64,000 nt of DNA from Telluria beijingensis. Lineage in GTDB: Bacteria; Pseudomonadota; Gammaproteobacteria; Burkholderiales; Burkholderiaceae_D. The stretch spans positions 4,248,038 to 4,312,037 of the forward strand of contig NZ_CP132480.1 of NCBI RefSeq assembly GCF_030770395.1, given 5' to 3'. Below the pieces are notes generated by a model. That model was not told the origin of the DNA. It saw nothing but the letters and a program-made list of their open reading frames with translations, and ran no database searches. Position 1 is the stretch's first letter. Every line of letters begins with the position of its first letter. The translations under genes and the position numbers were made by a program. Positions 19,769 through 28,572 of the stretch are shown one piece after another.

Positions 19769-20302
19769 ATGGGTGTAGCGAATGCGGTATACGACACTGC
19801 GATGGTCGAGGCAGTCCTGTTTCGTTCGGCCGGCACCCGGCTGGACAGCATGCTGTACGGGCCGGCCCTGCCGCCCTCGATGCGCTCGTTCACGGCCAAG
19901 GGCAAGGGCCGCGGCCACGCCTACCTTCATTCGGCCGAGTCCGACCCGGTAGGCGGGGTGTCCGGCCCCACGCACAAGTCGCGCTTCCAGGACCACACCA
20001 CGATGGTGGCGGTGCTGGTGGAGATCCTGGCCACGACCGGGGGCAAGGCCGCCTTGCAGTGGCTGGACGCCAATCCGACGGTTGCCAATGGCATCTGGCT
20101 GCACGGCGCCACCGCGCTGCCGCTGTCCAATCCCTGGTATGGCTACGAGCAGGGCGGCGCGACGCTCAAGAAGATCGACAAGGTGGCCCTGAACATGCGC
20201 GCGCACGGCGACGCGCTGTTCATCACCTCGGCCTATCCGGACAGGTTCCAGGTTGGCCTGAATCCGCTGGCGCCGCCGTTCGTGCCGGGCACGACATTGT
20301 GA
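19769..20302 (+). CDS. Candidate T6SS effector with RNase A-like (CdiA-CT type) toxin pattern
   Basis: The 177-residue protein has no signal peptide and a good GAGGAGA ribosome site. Not firmly assigned. From about residue 44 its layout resembles the bacterial RNase A-like toxin domain seen at the ends of some CdiA proteins. There is a His near the start (GRGHAYLH), a basic-Ser/Arg-Phe turn (HKSRFQDHTT), and a helix with periodic Ala/Leu ending in a Trp-Leu (LQWLDAN). The final strand reads ITSAYPD, where that family usually shows a T-x-Y-P ending. The expected catalytic Thr would be Ser here. The gene is the last of three unknowns between clpV and the PAAR/VgrG genes, a common place for cargo. 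A structural search is needed to prove the fold. Confidence 0.6.
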   Translation: MGVANAVYDTAMVEAVLFRSAGTRLDSMLYGPALPPSMRSFTAKGKGRGHAYLHSAESDPVGGVSGPTHKSRFQDHTTMVAVLVEILATTGGKAALQWLDANPTVANGIWLHGATALPLSNPWYGYEQGGATLKKIDKVALNMRAHGDALFITSAYPDRFQVGLNPLAPPFVPGTTL

Positions 20303-20324
20303 CCCCGGCGGGCGGCGCGCTGCC

Positions 20325-21665
20325 TCAGGCGGGCGGGCGGCGGGCGGCGATCGCCAGGCCCGCCACAGGCGCCCCGAGTTCGGTACGCAGCACGTGGCGC
20401 TGCAGCGCCGTCACGTCGAGCCCGGCCGCGGCCAGGCAGGCGCGCGCATAGGACTCGCCATGGCTGTAGCGTCCATGCGGGTTGAGGCGGTAGGGCAGGG
20501 CGTCGTCGCTGCATTCCTCGAGCGTGAAAACCAGGTGGCCGCCGGGACGCACGGCGCCGGCGGCCGCCGCCACGACGTCTTCCAGCGCGCCGAAGTAGCA
20601 CAGCGTGTCGGCCGAGACGACCAGGTCGTAGCTGTCGGGGTGGTCGGCGAGCCAGGCGGTCAGCTCGGCCGCCTCGAGCCGGCGGTAGCCGCCGCGTGCG
20701 GCCGCTTTCTCCAGCATCTTCGGCGACAGGTCGACGCCGTCGAGGGCGTGCGCGTACGGGGCCAGGATCGGCGCGCACAGGCCGGTGCCGCAGCCGGCGT
20801 CGAGCACCTCGAGCGCGCCGCGCGGCGCGTCCGCCGCCTCGGCCACCAGCGCGCCGCACAGCTGCGGCGCGCGGTAGTCGAGCGAGGCCAGCACATCGTC
20901 GAAGGAGCTGGCGAAGCGGTCGAAGGTGGTCTGCACGTAGCCGTCGCTGGCGCGTCCGGGCGCCACGCCGCCCGCCACCGCGGCGATCATGTGGGCGATC
21001 ATCGGGTTGTCGGGCTGCTGCTCCTGCCAGCGCCGGTAGACGTCCAGCGCCTCGCCGGTGCGACCTCTCGAGACCAGCGCCTGGCCCAGGTTGTGATAGG
21101 CGTCGACGCTTTGCGGCGCCAGCAGGATCGCCTTGTGGTAGGCCGTCATCGCTTCGTCCAGCTGGTGCAGCGCGCGCAGCGCGTTGCCCAGGTTGGCCCA
21201 GCTCTCGGCATTGTCGGGCGTCAGGGCCAGCGCCTGGCGGTAGGCGTCGGCCGCTTCCTGGCCGCGGCCCTGGGCCTTGAGCACCACGCCCAGGTTGTTC
21301 CAGGCCGGGGCGAAATCGGGGCGCGCCGCGAGCACGGCGCGGTAGCTGGATTCGGCGTCGGCCGCCAGGCCCAGCTCTTTCTGGACGTTACCCAGGTTGT
21401 TGCGCGCGTCGACATAGCCGGGCGCGATGACCAGGGCGCGCGCGATCAGGGCCAGGGCGCCTTCGCGCTGGCCGTTCTGGTGCAGCAGCACGCCCAGGAA
21501 GTGCAGGGCGTCGGCGTGTTTCGGGGCCACCGCGAGCAGGGCGCGGTAGCGGCGCTCGGCCTCGGCCAACTGGCCGCGCTGGTGGGCGTCGATGGCGAGC
21601 CGCAGGGCGGCGTCGAGCGGCGCCGGGCGCGCGGCCCGCGCGGGCTTGACGGTCTTTCTGGACAT
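20325..21665 (-). CDS. TPR-repeat protein fused to SAM-dependent methyltransferase
   Basis: The 446-residue protein has an N-terminal TPR array (about 18-240, some six repeats of the AxxxYRxALxxxPxxxxAWxNLGxxL kind) and a C-terminal class I methyltransferase domain (about 245-446). Motif I reads LDAGCGTGLCAP, followed by the acidic VDLSPKML turn and the DLVVSADTLCYFG segment. The TPR part probably selects a protein substrate. The start at 21665 (MSRKTVKP) has a GGAA ribosome site 8 bases upstream; a GTG at 21695 is less likely. It is transcribed against the T6SS genes on both sides and splits the cluster in two. Modification of a T6SS component or effector is possible but unproved. Confidence 0.85.
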   Translation of the reverse strand: MSRKTVKPARAARPAPLDAALRLAIDAHQRGQLAEAERRYRALLAVAPKHADALHFLGVLLHQNGQREGALALIARALVIAPGYVDARNNLGNVQKELGLAADAESSYRAVLAARPDFAPAWNNLGVVLKAQGRGQEAADAYRQALALTPDNAESWANLGNALRALHQLDEAMTAYHKAILLAPQSVDAYHNLGQALVSRGRTGEALDVYRRWQEQQPDNPMIAHMIAAVAGGVAPGRASDGYVQTTFDRFASSFDDVLASLDYRAPQLCGALVAEAADAPRGALEVLDAGCGTGLCAPILAPYAHALDGVDLSPKMLEKAAARGGYRRLEAAELTAWLADHPDSYDLVVSADTLCYFGALEDVVAAAAGAVRPGGHLVFTLEECSDDALPYRLNPHGRYSHGESYARACLAAAGLDVTALQRHVLRTELGAPVAGLAIAARRPPA

Positions 21666-21804
21666 GGGGTTTTCCGTGGTGTGATCGTGGCCCACAGCTT
21701 AAAGCAAAACGTTGCAACTATGTACTGCATCGGCGATACTCACGGCACTGCGACGGCGCCGTGCGCGCACGCGCAAACCGGCCGTCGCGAACAAGGAGAA
21801 TGAC

Positions 21805-22194
21805 ATGCCAAGCCAGGTGTCGATGGGAGCCTTGATGACCTGCACGTTCGGCGTCGCGCCGTCCGCGCTGGTGGTCCTGCCCACCAATAAGGTCTTGTGC
21901 GAGGGGCCGCCGGCGGCCAACATCATGGACCACAAGCCGATGGTCAACATCATGCCGTTCGGGATGTGCAGCTCGATCGCCAATCCGGCAGTCGCCGGCG
22001 CCACCGCCGCCGCGCTCGGCGTGCTGACCCCGATGCCCTGCGTGCCGGCGACGGCGGCGCCATGGGCGCCGGGCGCGGCGACCGTCATGATCGCGAAGAT
22101 GCCGGCGCTCGATAACGTCTCGAAGTGCATATGCTCGTTTGGCGGCGTGATCTCCTTCATCAATCCGGGCACCGTCAAGACCATGATTCCCTGA
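21805..22194 (+). CDS. PAAR-like spike-tip protein (DUF4280)
   Basis: Small protein (129 residues) of the DUF4280 PAAR-like family, which sharpens the VgrG spike and can carry effectors. Family features visible are VSMGALMTCTFGVAPS at the start, NIMDHKPMVNIMPFGMCSS, NPAVAGATAAALGVLTPMPC and a closing CSFGGVISFINPG. Several conserved Cys residues (about 12, 53, 76 and near the end) may bind metal. The ATG at 21805 has an AAGGAGA ribosome site; longer in-frame starts upstream lack one. It lies 45 bases before vgrG, its likely partner. It has no C-terminal effector extension. Confidence 0.87.
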   Translation: MPSQVSMGALMTCTFGVAPSALVVLPTNKVLCEGPPAANIMDHKPMVNIMPFGMCSSIANPAVAGATAAALGVLTPMPCVPATAAPWAPGAATVMIAKMPALDNVSKCICSFGGVISFINPGTVKTMIP

Positions 22195-22239
22195 GCGCCG
22201 CGCCGACGCGCCCATTCATTTACCGACATCGAAACCACC

Positions 22240-24156
22240 ATGGACGTTACCCAAACCAATCGCGAAGCGCGCGTCAAGTCCGCACTTGGCGACGACGTGC
22301 TGCTGTTCGCGAGCATGCGCGCGAGCGAGGCGCTCGGACGCCTGTTCGAATTCGAAGTCGTCATGCTCTCGACCGACGGCGCCATCAAGACCGACGAGGT
22401 GCTTGGCACTCCGCTGACGGTCAGCCTCGTGATCCCCGGCGACGAGCGCCATTTCAATGGCATCGTCACCCATTTCCGCTACGCCGGCTGGGACGAAAGC
22501 AGCGGCTTCAGCCGCTACGTGGCCATCGTGCGTCCGGCCCTGTCGCTGCTGTCCTACGGGTCGGACTGCCGCGTGTTCCAGGAAATGTCGGTGACCGATA
22601 TCGTCAAGCAGGTATGCGGCGCCTATGGCGGCGCCGTGACGCTGTCCGAGACCGGGCTCGGAGGCTCGTATCCGCCGTTGCCCTATTGCGTGCAGTACCG
22701 CGAAACCGACCTGGAGTTCGTGCTGCGCCTGCTCGAAAGCGCCGGCATCTACTTCTTCTTCAAGCATTCCAACGGCGGCCATACGATGGAGCTGGCCGAC
22801 TCCTACGGCGCGCACCAGCCGTGTCCAGGGTATGGACAGCTGCCGTTCCGCGAGCCGAGTTCGGCCACCAAGCGCGATCATGAAGCGGTGTACGGGTGGG
22901 AGGCGGGTGGCGAGATTACCTCCAGCGTGGTGGTGCTGGACGATTACGATTTCGAGAAATCCGGCAGCAGCCGGGGCGGCGGCCTGCAGTCCAGGGCCAA
23001 CCTGGCGGCCCCTTTCGGGCAGGCGTCGTACGCGATGTACGATTATCCGGGCTACTACGACAACGCCGGCGACGGTCGGGCGGCCACGCGCGCGCGCATC
23101 GAGAGCCTGCACGGTCAGGGCGAGCGGATCCTGGGGCGCACCGATGCGCGCGGCCTGCATGCGGGCGGCCTGTTCACGCTGGAGGACCACCCGCGCAACG
23201 AGCAGAACCGCCAGGTGCTGGTGACCTCGGCCACCTGCACCTTCAGCAGCAATGCCTATGCCAGCAATGGGCAGGCGTTCGAGTTCAACTGCGAGTTCAC
23301 GGCGATCGGCAAGGAGCATGCCTACCGGCCGCCGCGCATCATGCGTCGTCCCGTCGTCGCCGGGCCGCAGACCGCCTTCGTGGTCGGCAAGGCGGGCGAG
23401 GAGATCTGGACCGACAAGTATGGCCGCATCAAGGTGCAGTTCCACTGGGACCGGGTCGGCAAGGACGACGAAAACAGTTCGTGCTGGGTGCGCGTGGCGC
23501 AGGGCTGGGCCGGCAAGGGCTGGGGCGCGATGTCGATCCCGCGCATCGGCATGGAGGTGGTGGTCAGCTTCCTGGAGGGCGACCCGGATCGTCCGCTGGT
23601 CACCGGCTGCGTCTATAACTCCGACGCCATGCCGCCGTATGCGCTGCCGGCCAACCAGACCAGGTCCACCGTCAAGTCGCAATCGTCGAAGGGCGGCGCC
23701 GGCTTCAACGAGTTGCGCTTCGAGGACAAGAAGGGCGCCGAAGAAGTGTACATGCACGCCGAGCGCGACTTCCTGCGGGTGGTGAAGAACAACGACGCCC
23801 TCAAGGTCGGCTTCGAGACCGCCGACAAGGGCGACCAGACGATCGACATCAAGAACGACCAGGCCCTGACGATCGGCAACGACCAGACGGTGGCGATCAC
23901 CAATGACCAGACGGTGAAGATCGACGGCAAGCAGGCGGTCAAGGTGGGGTCGACCATCGTGATCGAGGCCGGCACCTCGATCGAGCTGAAGGTGGGCGGC
24001 AGCAGCATCAAGATCGAAGGCAGCAAGATCACCATCAAGTCGGCGGAGATCGAGATTGCCGCCGATGCAAATGCCAAAGTCAAGGCAGGGGCCTTGATGG
24101 AAATCAAGTCAGGCGCTCCGATGACGATTGCTGGCGCCATCGTGCAGATAAATTGA
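22240..24156 (+). CDS. vgrG: T6SS spike protein VgrG (TssI)
   Basis: VgrG trimer forms the puncturing spike at the head of the Hcp tube. The 638 residues have the gp27-like base (about 1-360, with the LGRLFEFEV and YCVQYRETDLEFVLRLLE motifs), the gp5 OB-fold (about 385-470; KYGRIKVQFHWDR, SCWVRVAQGWAGKGWG, IPRIGMEVVVSFLEGDPDRPLVTG) and a C-terminal triple-stranded beta-helix. In the helix, short repeats such as IKNDQALTIGNDQTVAITND are visible, ending in the usual IAGAIVQIN. No enzymatic extension is present, so cargo must bind through PAAR or adaptors. Confidence 0.96.
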   Translation: MDVTQTNREARVKSALGDDVLLFASMRASEALGRLFEFEVVMLSTDGAIKTDEVLGTPLTVSLVIPGDERHFNGIVTHFRYAGWDESSGFSRYVAIVRPALSLLSYGSDCRVFQEMSVTDIVKQVCGAYGGAVTLSETGLGGSYPPLPYCVQYRETDLEFVLRLLESAGIYFFFKHSNGGHTMELADSYGAHQPCPGYGQLPFREPSSATKRDHEAVYGWEAGGEITSSVVVLDDYDFEKSGSSRGGGLQSRANLAAPFGQASYAMYDYPGYYDNAGDGRAATRARIESLHGQGERILGRTDARGLHAGGLFTLEDHPRNEQNRQVLVTSATCTFSSNAYASNGQAFEFNCEFTAIGKEHAYRPPRIMRRPVVAGPQTAFVVGKAGEEIWTDKYGRIKVQFHWDRVGKDDENSSCWVRVAQGWAGKGWGAMSIPRIGMEVVVSFLEGDPDRPLVTGCVYNSDAMPPYALPANQTRSTVKSQSSKGGAGFNELRFEDKKGAEEVYMHAERDFLRVVKNNDALKVGFETADKGDQTIDIKNDQALTIGNDQTVAITNDQTVKIDGKQAVKVGSTIVIEAGTSIELKVGGSSIKIEGSKITIKSAEIEIAADANAKVKAGALMEIKSGAPMTIAGAIVQIN

Positions 24157-24278
24157 TGGCAGGTTCGGCAAGTTTATTGAATGAAAGCTGTTGTGCCACG
24201 TATAATCTTTAGTCGTCCAGCCCGCCTTCGCCATCCGGCGCCCGGCAGGCCTCCGGGACCACCTTCTCATACGATGCA

Positions 24279-25817
24279 ATGCTGCTGACCCTCAGAATCC
24301 TTACCTACCGCAACGCTCCGGTGCCGGCGTCGCCGGCCGTGCGCTTCGACGCCGCCGGCGGCGCCATCGGCCGTTCGCCCGACAACACCCTGGTGCTCGA
24401 CGACCCCAGCAAGTACATCTCGCGCGTGCATGCGCGCGTGCTGGCGCAGGGCGACACCTTCGTGCTCGAAGACCTGGGCAGCAATGCCAGCATCGTCAAC
24501 GACCGCCCGCTCGGCAAGGGCAACCAGGTCGTCCTGGGCCACGGCGACCGGCTGGTGATCGGCGACTACCTGTTGCAGGCGGTGGTGATGGCGGCCCCGA
24601 TGCATCCGGCGCTGGCGCCGGCGCCAACCAACGACGCGACCCTGCCGCTGTTCGAGCCGCCGCCGCCGCCCGCGCCGGTGCAGCTGCCGCCCCTCGATTT
24701 TGCCCCGGCTGCGGTCCATGCACAGATGCCGACACCGGCGCCGGCCTGGCCCGATCCGCTGGCCGGCGCCAGCATCCTCGACGTGGGTTCGGCGCCCGCG
24801 GCCGGCCTGGGGGGCGACGATCCGCTGGGCCTGAACCTGTTCGCGCCGGCGGCCCCGGCGCGCGCGGCCGAGAGCGACCACGTCTCGCCCGAGCTGGCGG
24901 CCTTCCCGCGCATGCCGTCGGCGCCGCCTTCGTTCGCCACCCCGGCGCCGGCGCCGTCGTTCGCCGCGCCGGCCGCGGGCGGCTTCTCGATCCCGGCCGA
25001 TTACGATCCGCTGGCCGACCTGTTCCCGAGCGCGGCGCCGACGCCGGTGCCGACACTTGCACCGACGCCTGCGCCAACGCCTGCACCGACGGCCGCACCG
25101 GTCCCGACGCCGGCGCCGATGCCCGCGTTCGTACCCGAACCGGTCGCGCCGCCGCCCGTCGTCCCCGCGCCGCCGCCCGTCGCGGTCGCCGGCGCGCAGG
25201 CGGACAACGACGCCGTCATGCAGGCGCTGTTGCGCGGCATGGGCCTGCCCGACCTCAAGCTGCAGCGTCCCGCCACCGAAGTGGCCGAGATGGTCGGCGC
25301 CATGCTGCGCGAAGCCACCACCGGCACCATGGACGTGCTGATGGCGCGCGCCATGACCAAGAAGGAGAGCCGGATCGACATGACCATGCTGTCGGTGCGC
25401 GCCAACAATCCCCTGAAATTCTTCCCGAATGCCGAAGGCGCGCTGACCCAGATGCTGACCGGCGCCATGGCCGGCTACATGCCGCCGGTGGACGCCATGG
25501 CCGGCGCCTTCGACGACCTGCGCGCGCACGAGCTGGCAGTGATCGCCGGCATGCGCGCCGCGCTCGGCGCGGTGCTGCACCGCTTCGATCCGGCGCAAAT
25601 CGAGGCGCGCCTGGCGGTGCCGTCGGTGATGGACAAGATGCTGGCCTCGAACCGCAAGGCCAAGATGTGGGACCGGCTGGTCGAGCTGTACGGCGAGATC
25701 GCGCGCGAGGCCGACGACGACCTGCAGCGCCTGTTCGGCGAAAAATTCTCGGCCGCCTACGAAGAGCAGGTCGAGCGCCTGCGCCAGGCCAAGCGCGCGG
25801 GCCAGCGGCCCGCATAA
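24279..25817 (+). CDS. tagH: T6SS-associated FHA-domain protein TagH
   Basis: Phosphothreonine-binding regulator of the T6SS threonine-phosphorylation pathway. The 512 residues have an N-terminal FHA domain (about 5-105; GRSPDNTLVLDD, SRVHARV and GSNASIVN with the phosphopeptide-binding Arg, Ser and Asn). A long Pro/Ala-rich low-complexity linker follows (about 108-300, with repeated APTPAPTPAP units). The C-terminal VasI-type helical domain (about 300-505) contains GLPDLKL, EMVGAMLREATTGTMDVLMAR and NPLKFFPNAEGAL. It probably binds a phosphothreonine made by one of the two kinases at the cluster borders. It lies immediately before tssKLM. Confidence 0.93.
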   Translation: MLLTLRILTYRNAPVPASPAVRFDAAGGAIGRSPDNTLVLDDPSKYISRVHARVLAQGDTFVLEDLGSNASIVNDRPLGKGNQVVLGHGDRLVIGDYLLQAVVMAAPMHPALAPAPTNDATLPLFEPPPPPAPVQLPPLDFAPAAVHAQMPTPAPAWPDPLAGASILDVGSAPAAGLGGDDPLGLNLFAPAAPARAAESDHVSPELAAFPRMPSAPPSFATPAPAPSFAAPAAGGFSIPADYDPLADLFPSAAPTPVPTLAPTPAPTPAPTAAPVPTPAPMPAFVPEPVAPPPVVPAPPPVAVAGAQADNDAVMQALLRGMGLPDLKLQRPATEVAEMVGAMLREATTGTMDVLMARAMTKKESRIDMTMLSVRANNPLKFFPNAEGALTQMLTGAMAGYMPPVDAMAGAFDDLRAHELAVIAGMRAALGAVLHRFDPAQIEARLAVPSVMDKMLASNRKAKMWDRLVELYGEIAREADDDLQRLFGEKFSAAYEEQVERLRQAKRAGQRPA

Positions 25818-25838
25818 CAAGTTACTGAAAGAGGCATT

Positions 25839-27170
25839 ATGGCGTGGAAGAACAAGGTGGTCTGGTCCGAAGGCATGCTGCTGCAACCGCAGCACCTGCA
25901 GCAGCACGACCGCTATTGGCAAAGCCAGCTTGAGAACCGCGTGGCGGCGCTACGGCCCTACAGCTGGGGTTTCGCCGAACTGAGGATCGACGAACACCAG
26001 CTGGCGCTGGGCAAGCTGGCGCTGCAATCGTGCAGCGCGGTGCTGCCGGACGGTACGCCGTTCACGCTGCCGGCCGACGACGAATTGCCGCTGCCGCTCG
26101 ACATACCGGCTGACGCGCGCAACGTGATGGTGGTGCTGGCGCTGCCGCTGCGCCGCCACGGCGTGGCCGAAGTGGCGTCCGGCGACGGCGTCGACAACTT
26201 CGCACGCCATCGCCCCGACGACTACGAAGCCTGGGACAGCAACGGTCTCGATAACAGCGCCCTGATGCAGGTCGGTAAACTGCGCCTGCGGCTGGCGCTG
26301 GCGTCCGAGGTGGAAAATGCCTACGCCACGATCGGGGTGGCCCGCATCGTCGAGCGGCGCGCCGACAACCGGGTGGTGATCGATCCCGACTACAGCCCGC
26401 CATGCCTCGATTTCCGCGCCGCGCCAAGGCTGGCGGCCTTCGCCGACGAGCTGGTGGGCCTGCTGCACCAGCGCGCCGACATGCTGGGCGCGCGTCTGTC
26501 GCAGCCGGGCGCCGCCGGCGCCGCCGAGATTGCGGACTTTTTGCTGCTGCAGTTGCTGAACCGCGCCGAACCGCTCACGATCCACCTGGCCGGCGCCACC
26601 GGCGTGCATCCGGAAACCCTGTACCGGCACCTGGTGGCGCTGGCCGGCGAGCTGGCCACCTTCACCGAGAACGGCAAGCGCGCCGCCAGCTATCCGACCT
26701 ATCGCCACGACGCGCTGGCCGAGAGCTTCGCCCCGGTGATCGCCGACCTGCGGCGCGCGCTGTCGACCGTGATGGACACGGCGGCGGTGCCGATCCCGCT
26801 CGACGAGCGCCAGTTCGGCATCCGGGTGGCGGTGGTGCCCGACCGCGAGCTGCTGCGCTCGAGCAGCTTCGTGCTGGCCGTGAACGCGCACATGCCGCCG
26901 GAACTGCTGCGCGGCAGCTTCCCGGCCCAGGTCAAGATCGGCTCGGTCGAGAAGATCCGCGACCTGGTCAACCTGCAGCTGCCCGGCATCGGCCTGCGCG
27001 CCTTGCCGGTGGCGCCGCGCCAGCTGCCGTTCTACGCCGGCTACACCTATTTCGAACTCGATAGCGGCAGCGAGTATTTCCAGCACCTGCACCAGTCGGC
27101 CGGCTTCGCCATGCACGTGGCCGGCGACTTCCCCGGCCTGCAGATGCAGTTCTGGGCCATCCGGAGGTAA
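25839..27170 (+). CDS. tssK: T6SS baseplate-membrane connector TssK
   Basis: TssK trimers connect the baseplate to the TssLM membrane complex. The 443 residues begin with the family signature (KVVWSEGMLLQPQHLQQHDRYW) and continue with the GFAELRIDE, LLGARLS and QLLNRAEPLTIHL-type segments. The C-terminus PGLQMQFWAIRR is typical. A GAAAGAGG ribosome site precedes the ATG. TssJ is often encoded next to TssK, but no lipoprotein gene is present on either side. Confidence 0.95.
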   Translation: MAWKNKVVWSEGMLLQPQHLQQHDRYWQSQLENRVAALRPYSWGFAELRIDEHQLALGKLALQSCSAVLPDGTPFTLPADDELPLPLDIPADARNVMVVLALPLRRHGVAEVASGDGVDNFARHRPDDYEAWDSNGLDNSALMQVGKLRLRLALASEVENAYATIGVARIVERRADNRVVIDPDYSPPCLDFRAAPRLAAFADELVGLLHQRADMLGARLSQPGAAGAAEIADFLLLQLLNRAEPLTIHLAGATGVHPETLYRHLVALAGELATFTENGKRAASYPTYRHDALAESFAPVIADLRRALSTVMDTAAVPIPLDERQFGIRVAVVPDRELLRSSSFVLAVNAHMPPELLRGSFPAQVKIGSVEKIRDLVNLQLPGIGLRALPVAPRQLPFYAGYTYFELDSGSEYFQHLHQSAGFAMHVAGDFPGLQMQFWAIRR

Positions 27171-27176
27171 CACGCC

Positions 27177-28511
27177 ATGAGCACACAGGATCCACGTCCC
27201 CCGCAGCAGGACCCGGACGCCACCATGCTGGTGCTGAATCCGGGCGGCCGCCGCGCGGCCGCCGCCGCCACGCCGGCGCAGGCGCAAGCGCCGGCGCCCG
27301 GCCCGCAGCATGACGGCGGCGCCGGCGCCGTGCACACGGTGCTGCCCGGCAGCGGCCTGAATCCGCTGGTGCGCGCGGCCAATCCGCTGCTCGACCTGGT
27401 GGTGCCGCTGCGCCTGTCCGCCCAGCCGCAAGACCTGAACGCCCTGCGCGAGCGCCTGGCGCAGGCGATCCGCACCTTCGAGACCGACGCGCGCGCGGCC
27501 GGCGTGGACATCGAAGCCATCGCCGCCGCCCGCTACGCCCTGTGCACGCTGCTCGACGAGACGATTTCCGGCACGCCGTGGGGCAGCGGAGTGTGGGGGT
27601 CGCGCAGCCTGCTGGTGGCCTTCCACAACGAAGCCTCGGGCGGCGAGAAATTCTTCCTGGTGCTGCAGCGCCTGAGCCAGGACCCGGCGCGCCACCTCGA
27701 CCTGCTCGAACTGATGTACCTGTGCCTGGCGCTCGGCCTGGAAGGGCGCTTCCGCGTCGCCGAAGGCGGCCAGTCGCAATTGACCCAGCTGCGCGAGCGC
27801 CTGCTGGGCCTGATTCGCCAGCACCGCGGCGCGCAGGAGACCGCGCTGTCGCCGCACTGGCGCGGGGCCGAGGCCAAGGCGGCTTCGCCGCTGCGCACCA
27901 CCCCGGTGTGGGTCTTCGCCGCGTTGGCTTGCGGGGTGCTGCTGGCGGCCCAGCTGCTGGCATCGACGCTGCTGAACCGCGATTCCGATCCGGTGTTCGC
28001 CAGGCTGTCGGCGCTGCGCCAGGCGCAGGCCGCGCCCGTCGCCCCGGCCACCCCGGCCACGCCGGCAACCTCGCGCACCGCCACCTTCCTGGCGCCCGAA
28101 GTCGCGCGCGGCCTGGTGACGGTGACCGAGACCCCGGGCCGCACCACGATCACGCTGCGCGGCGAAGGCATGTTCGGCTCGGGCAGCGCCGAGGTCAATC
28201 GCGACATGGTGCCGCTGCTGGAGCGCATCGGCGACGCCCTGAACACCTTGCCCGGCAAGGTGATCGTGGTCGGCCACACCGACAACACCAAGCCCGGCCT
28301 GTCGGCGCGCTATCCGTCGAACTACGACCTGTCGAAGGCGCGTGCGGGCAGCGTGATGAACGCGCTGGCCGCGCGCGCCGGCCCCGAGTCGCGCTACAGC
28401 GCCGAAGGGCGGGGCGACGCCGAGCCGGTGGTGCCGAACGACTCGCCGGCGGCGCGCGCGCGCAACCGCCGGGTCGACCTGGTGGTGCTGGCCCCGGCCA
28501 ACGCGCCTTGA
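27177..28511 (+). CDS. tssL: T6SS inner-membrane protein TssL with C-terminal OmpA domain
   Basis: DotU-type inner-membrane core protein. The 444 residues have a Pro/Ala-rich start, the cytoplasmic DotU domain (about 60-225; LLDETISGTPWGS, NEASGGEKFF, LMYLCLALGLEGRFR), one membrane helix (about 242-265) and a periplasmic OmpA-like peptidoglycan-binding domain (about 300-440). The OmpA domain has the VGHTDNTKPG loop and the NRRVDLVVL end. Such evolved TssL proteins anchor the complex to peptidoglycan directly, which matters here because TssJ is missing. It starts 6 bases after tssK. Confidence 0.95.
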   Translation: MSTQDPRPPQQDPDATMLVLNPGGRRAAAAATPAQAQAPAPGPQHDGGAGAVHTVLPGSGLNPLVRAANPLLDLVVPLRLSAQPQDLNALRERLAQAIRTFETDARAAGVDIEAIAAARYALCTLLDETISGTPWGSGVWGSRSLLVAFHNEASGGEKFFLVLQRLSQDPARHLDLLELMYLCLALGLEGRFRVAEGGQSQLTQLRERLLGLIRQHRGAQETALSPHWRGAEAKAASPLRTTPVWVFAALACGVLLAAQLLASTLLNRDSDPVFARLSALRQAQAAPVAPATPATPATSRTATFLAPEVARGLVTVTETPGRTTITLRGEGMFGSGSAEVNRDMVPLLERIGDALNTLPGKVIVVGHTDNTKPGLSARYPSNYDLSKARAGSVMNALAARAGPESRYSAEGRGDAEPVVPNDSPAARARNRRVDLVVLAPANAP

Positions 28512-28572
28512 CCGGCGCTCGTTCCAACCCGCTCTTGTCCCAACAATCAATCGGCCGCCACGGCGGAGTCTT

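Noticed and set aside
22240..24156. VgrG with a C-terminal effector domain
   Set aside because: The protein ends in the normal beta-helix and IAGAIVQIN motif with no extra domain.
25021..25150. Short direct repeats (ACGCCTGCACCG-like) in tagH as a mobile or CRISPR-type repeat
   Set aside because: They encode the Pro/Ala/Thr linker of TagH in frame and are low-complexity coding sequence.
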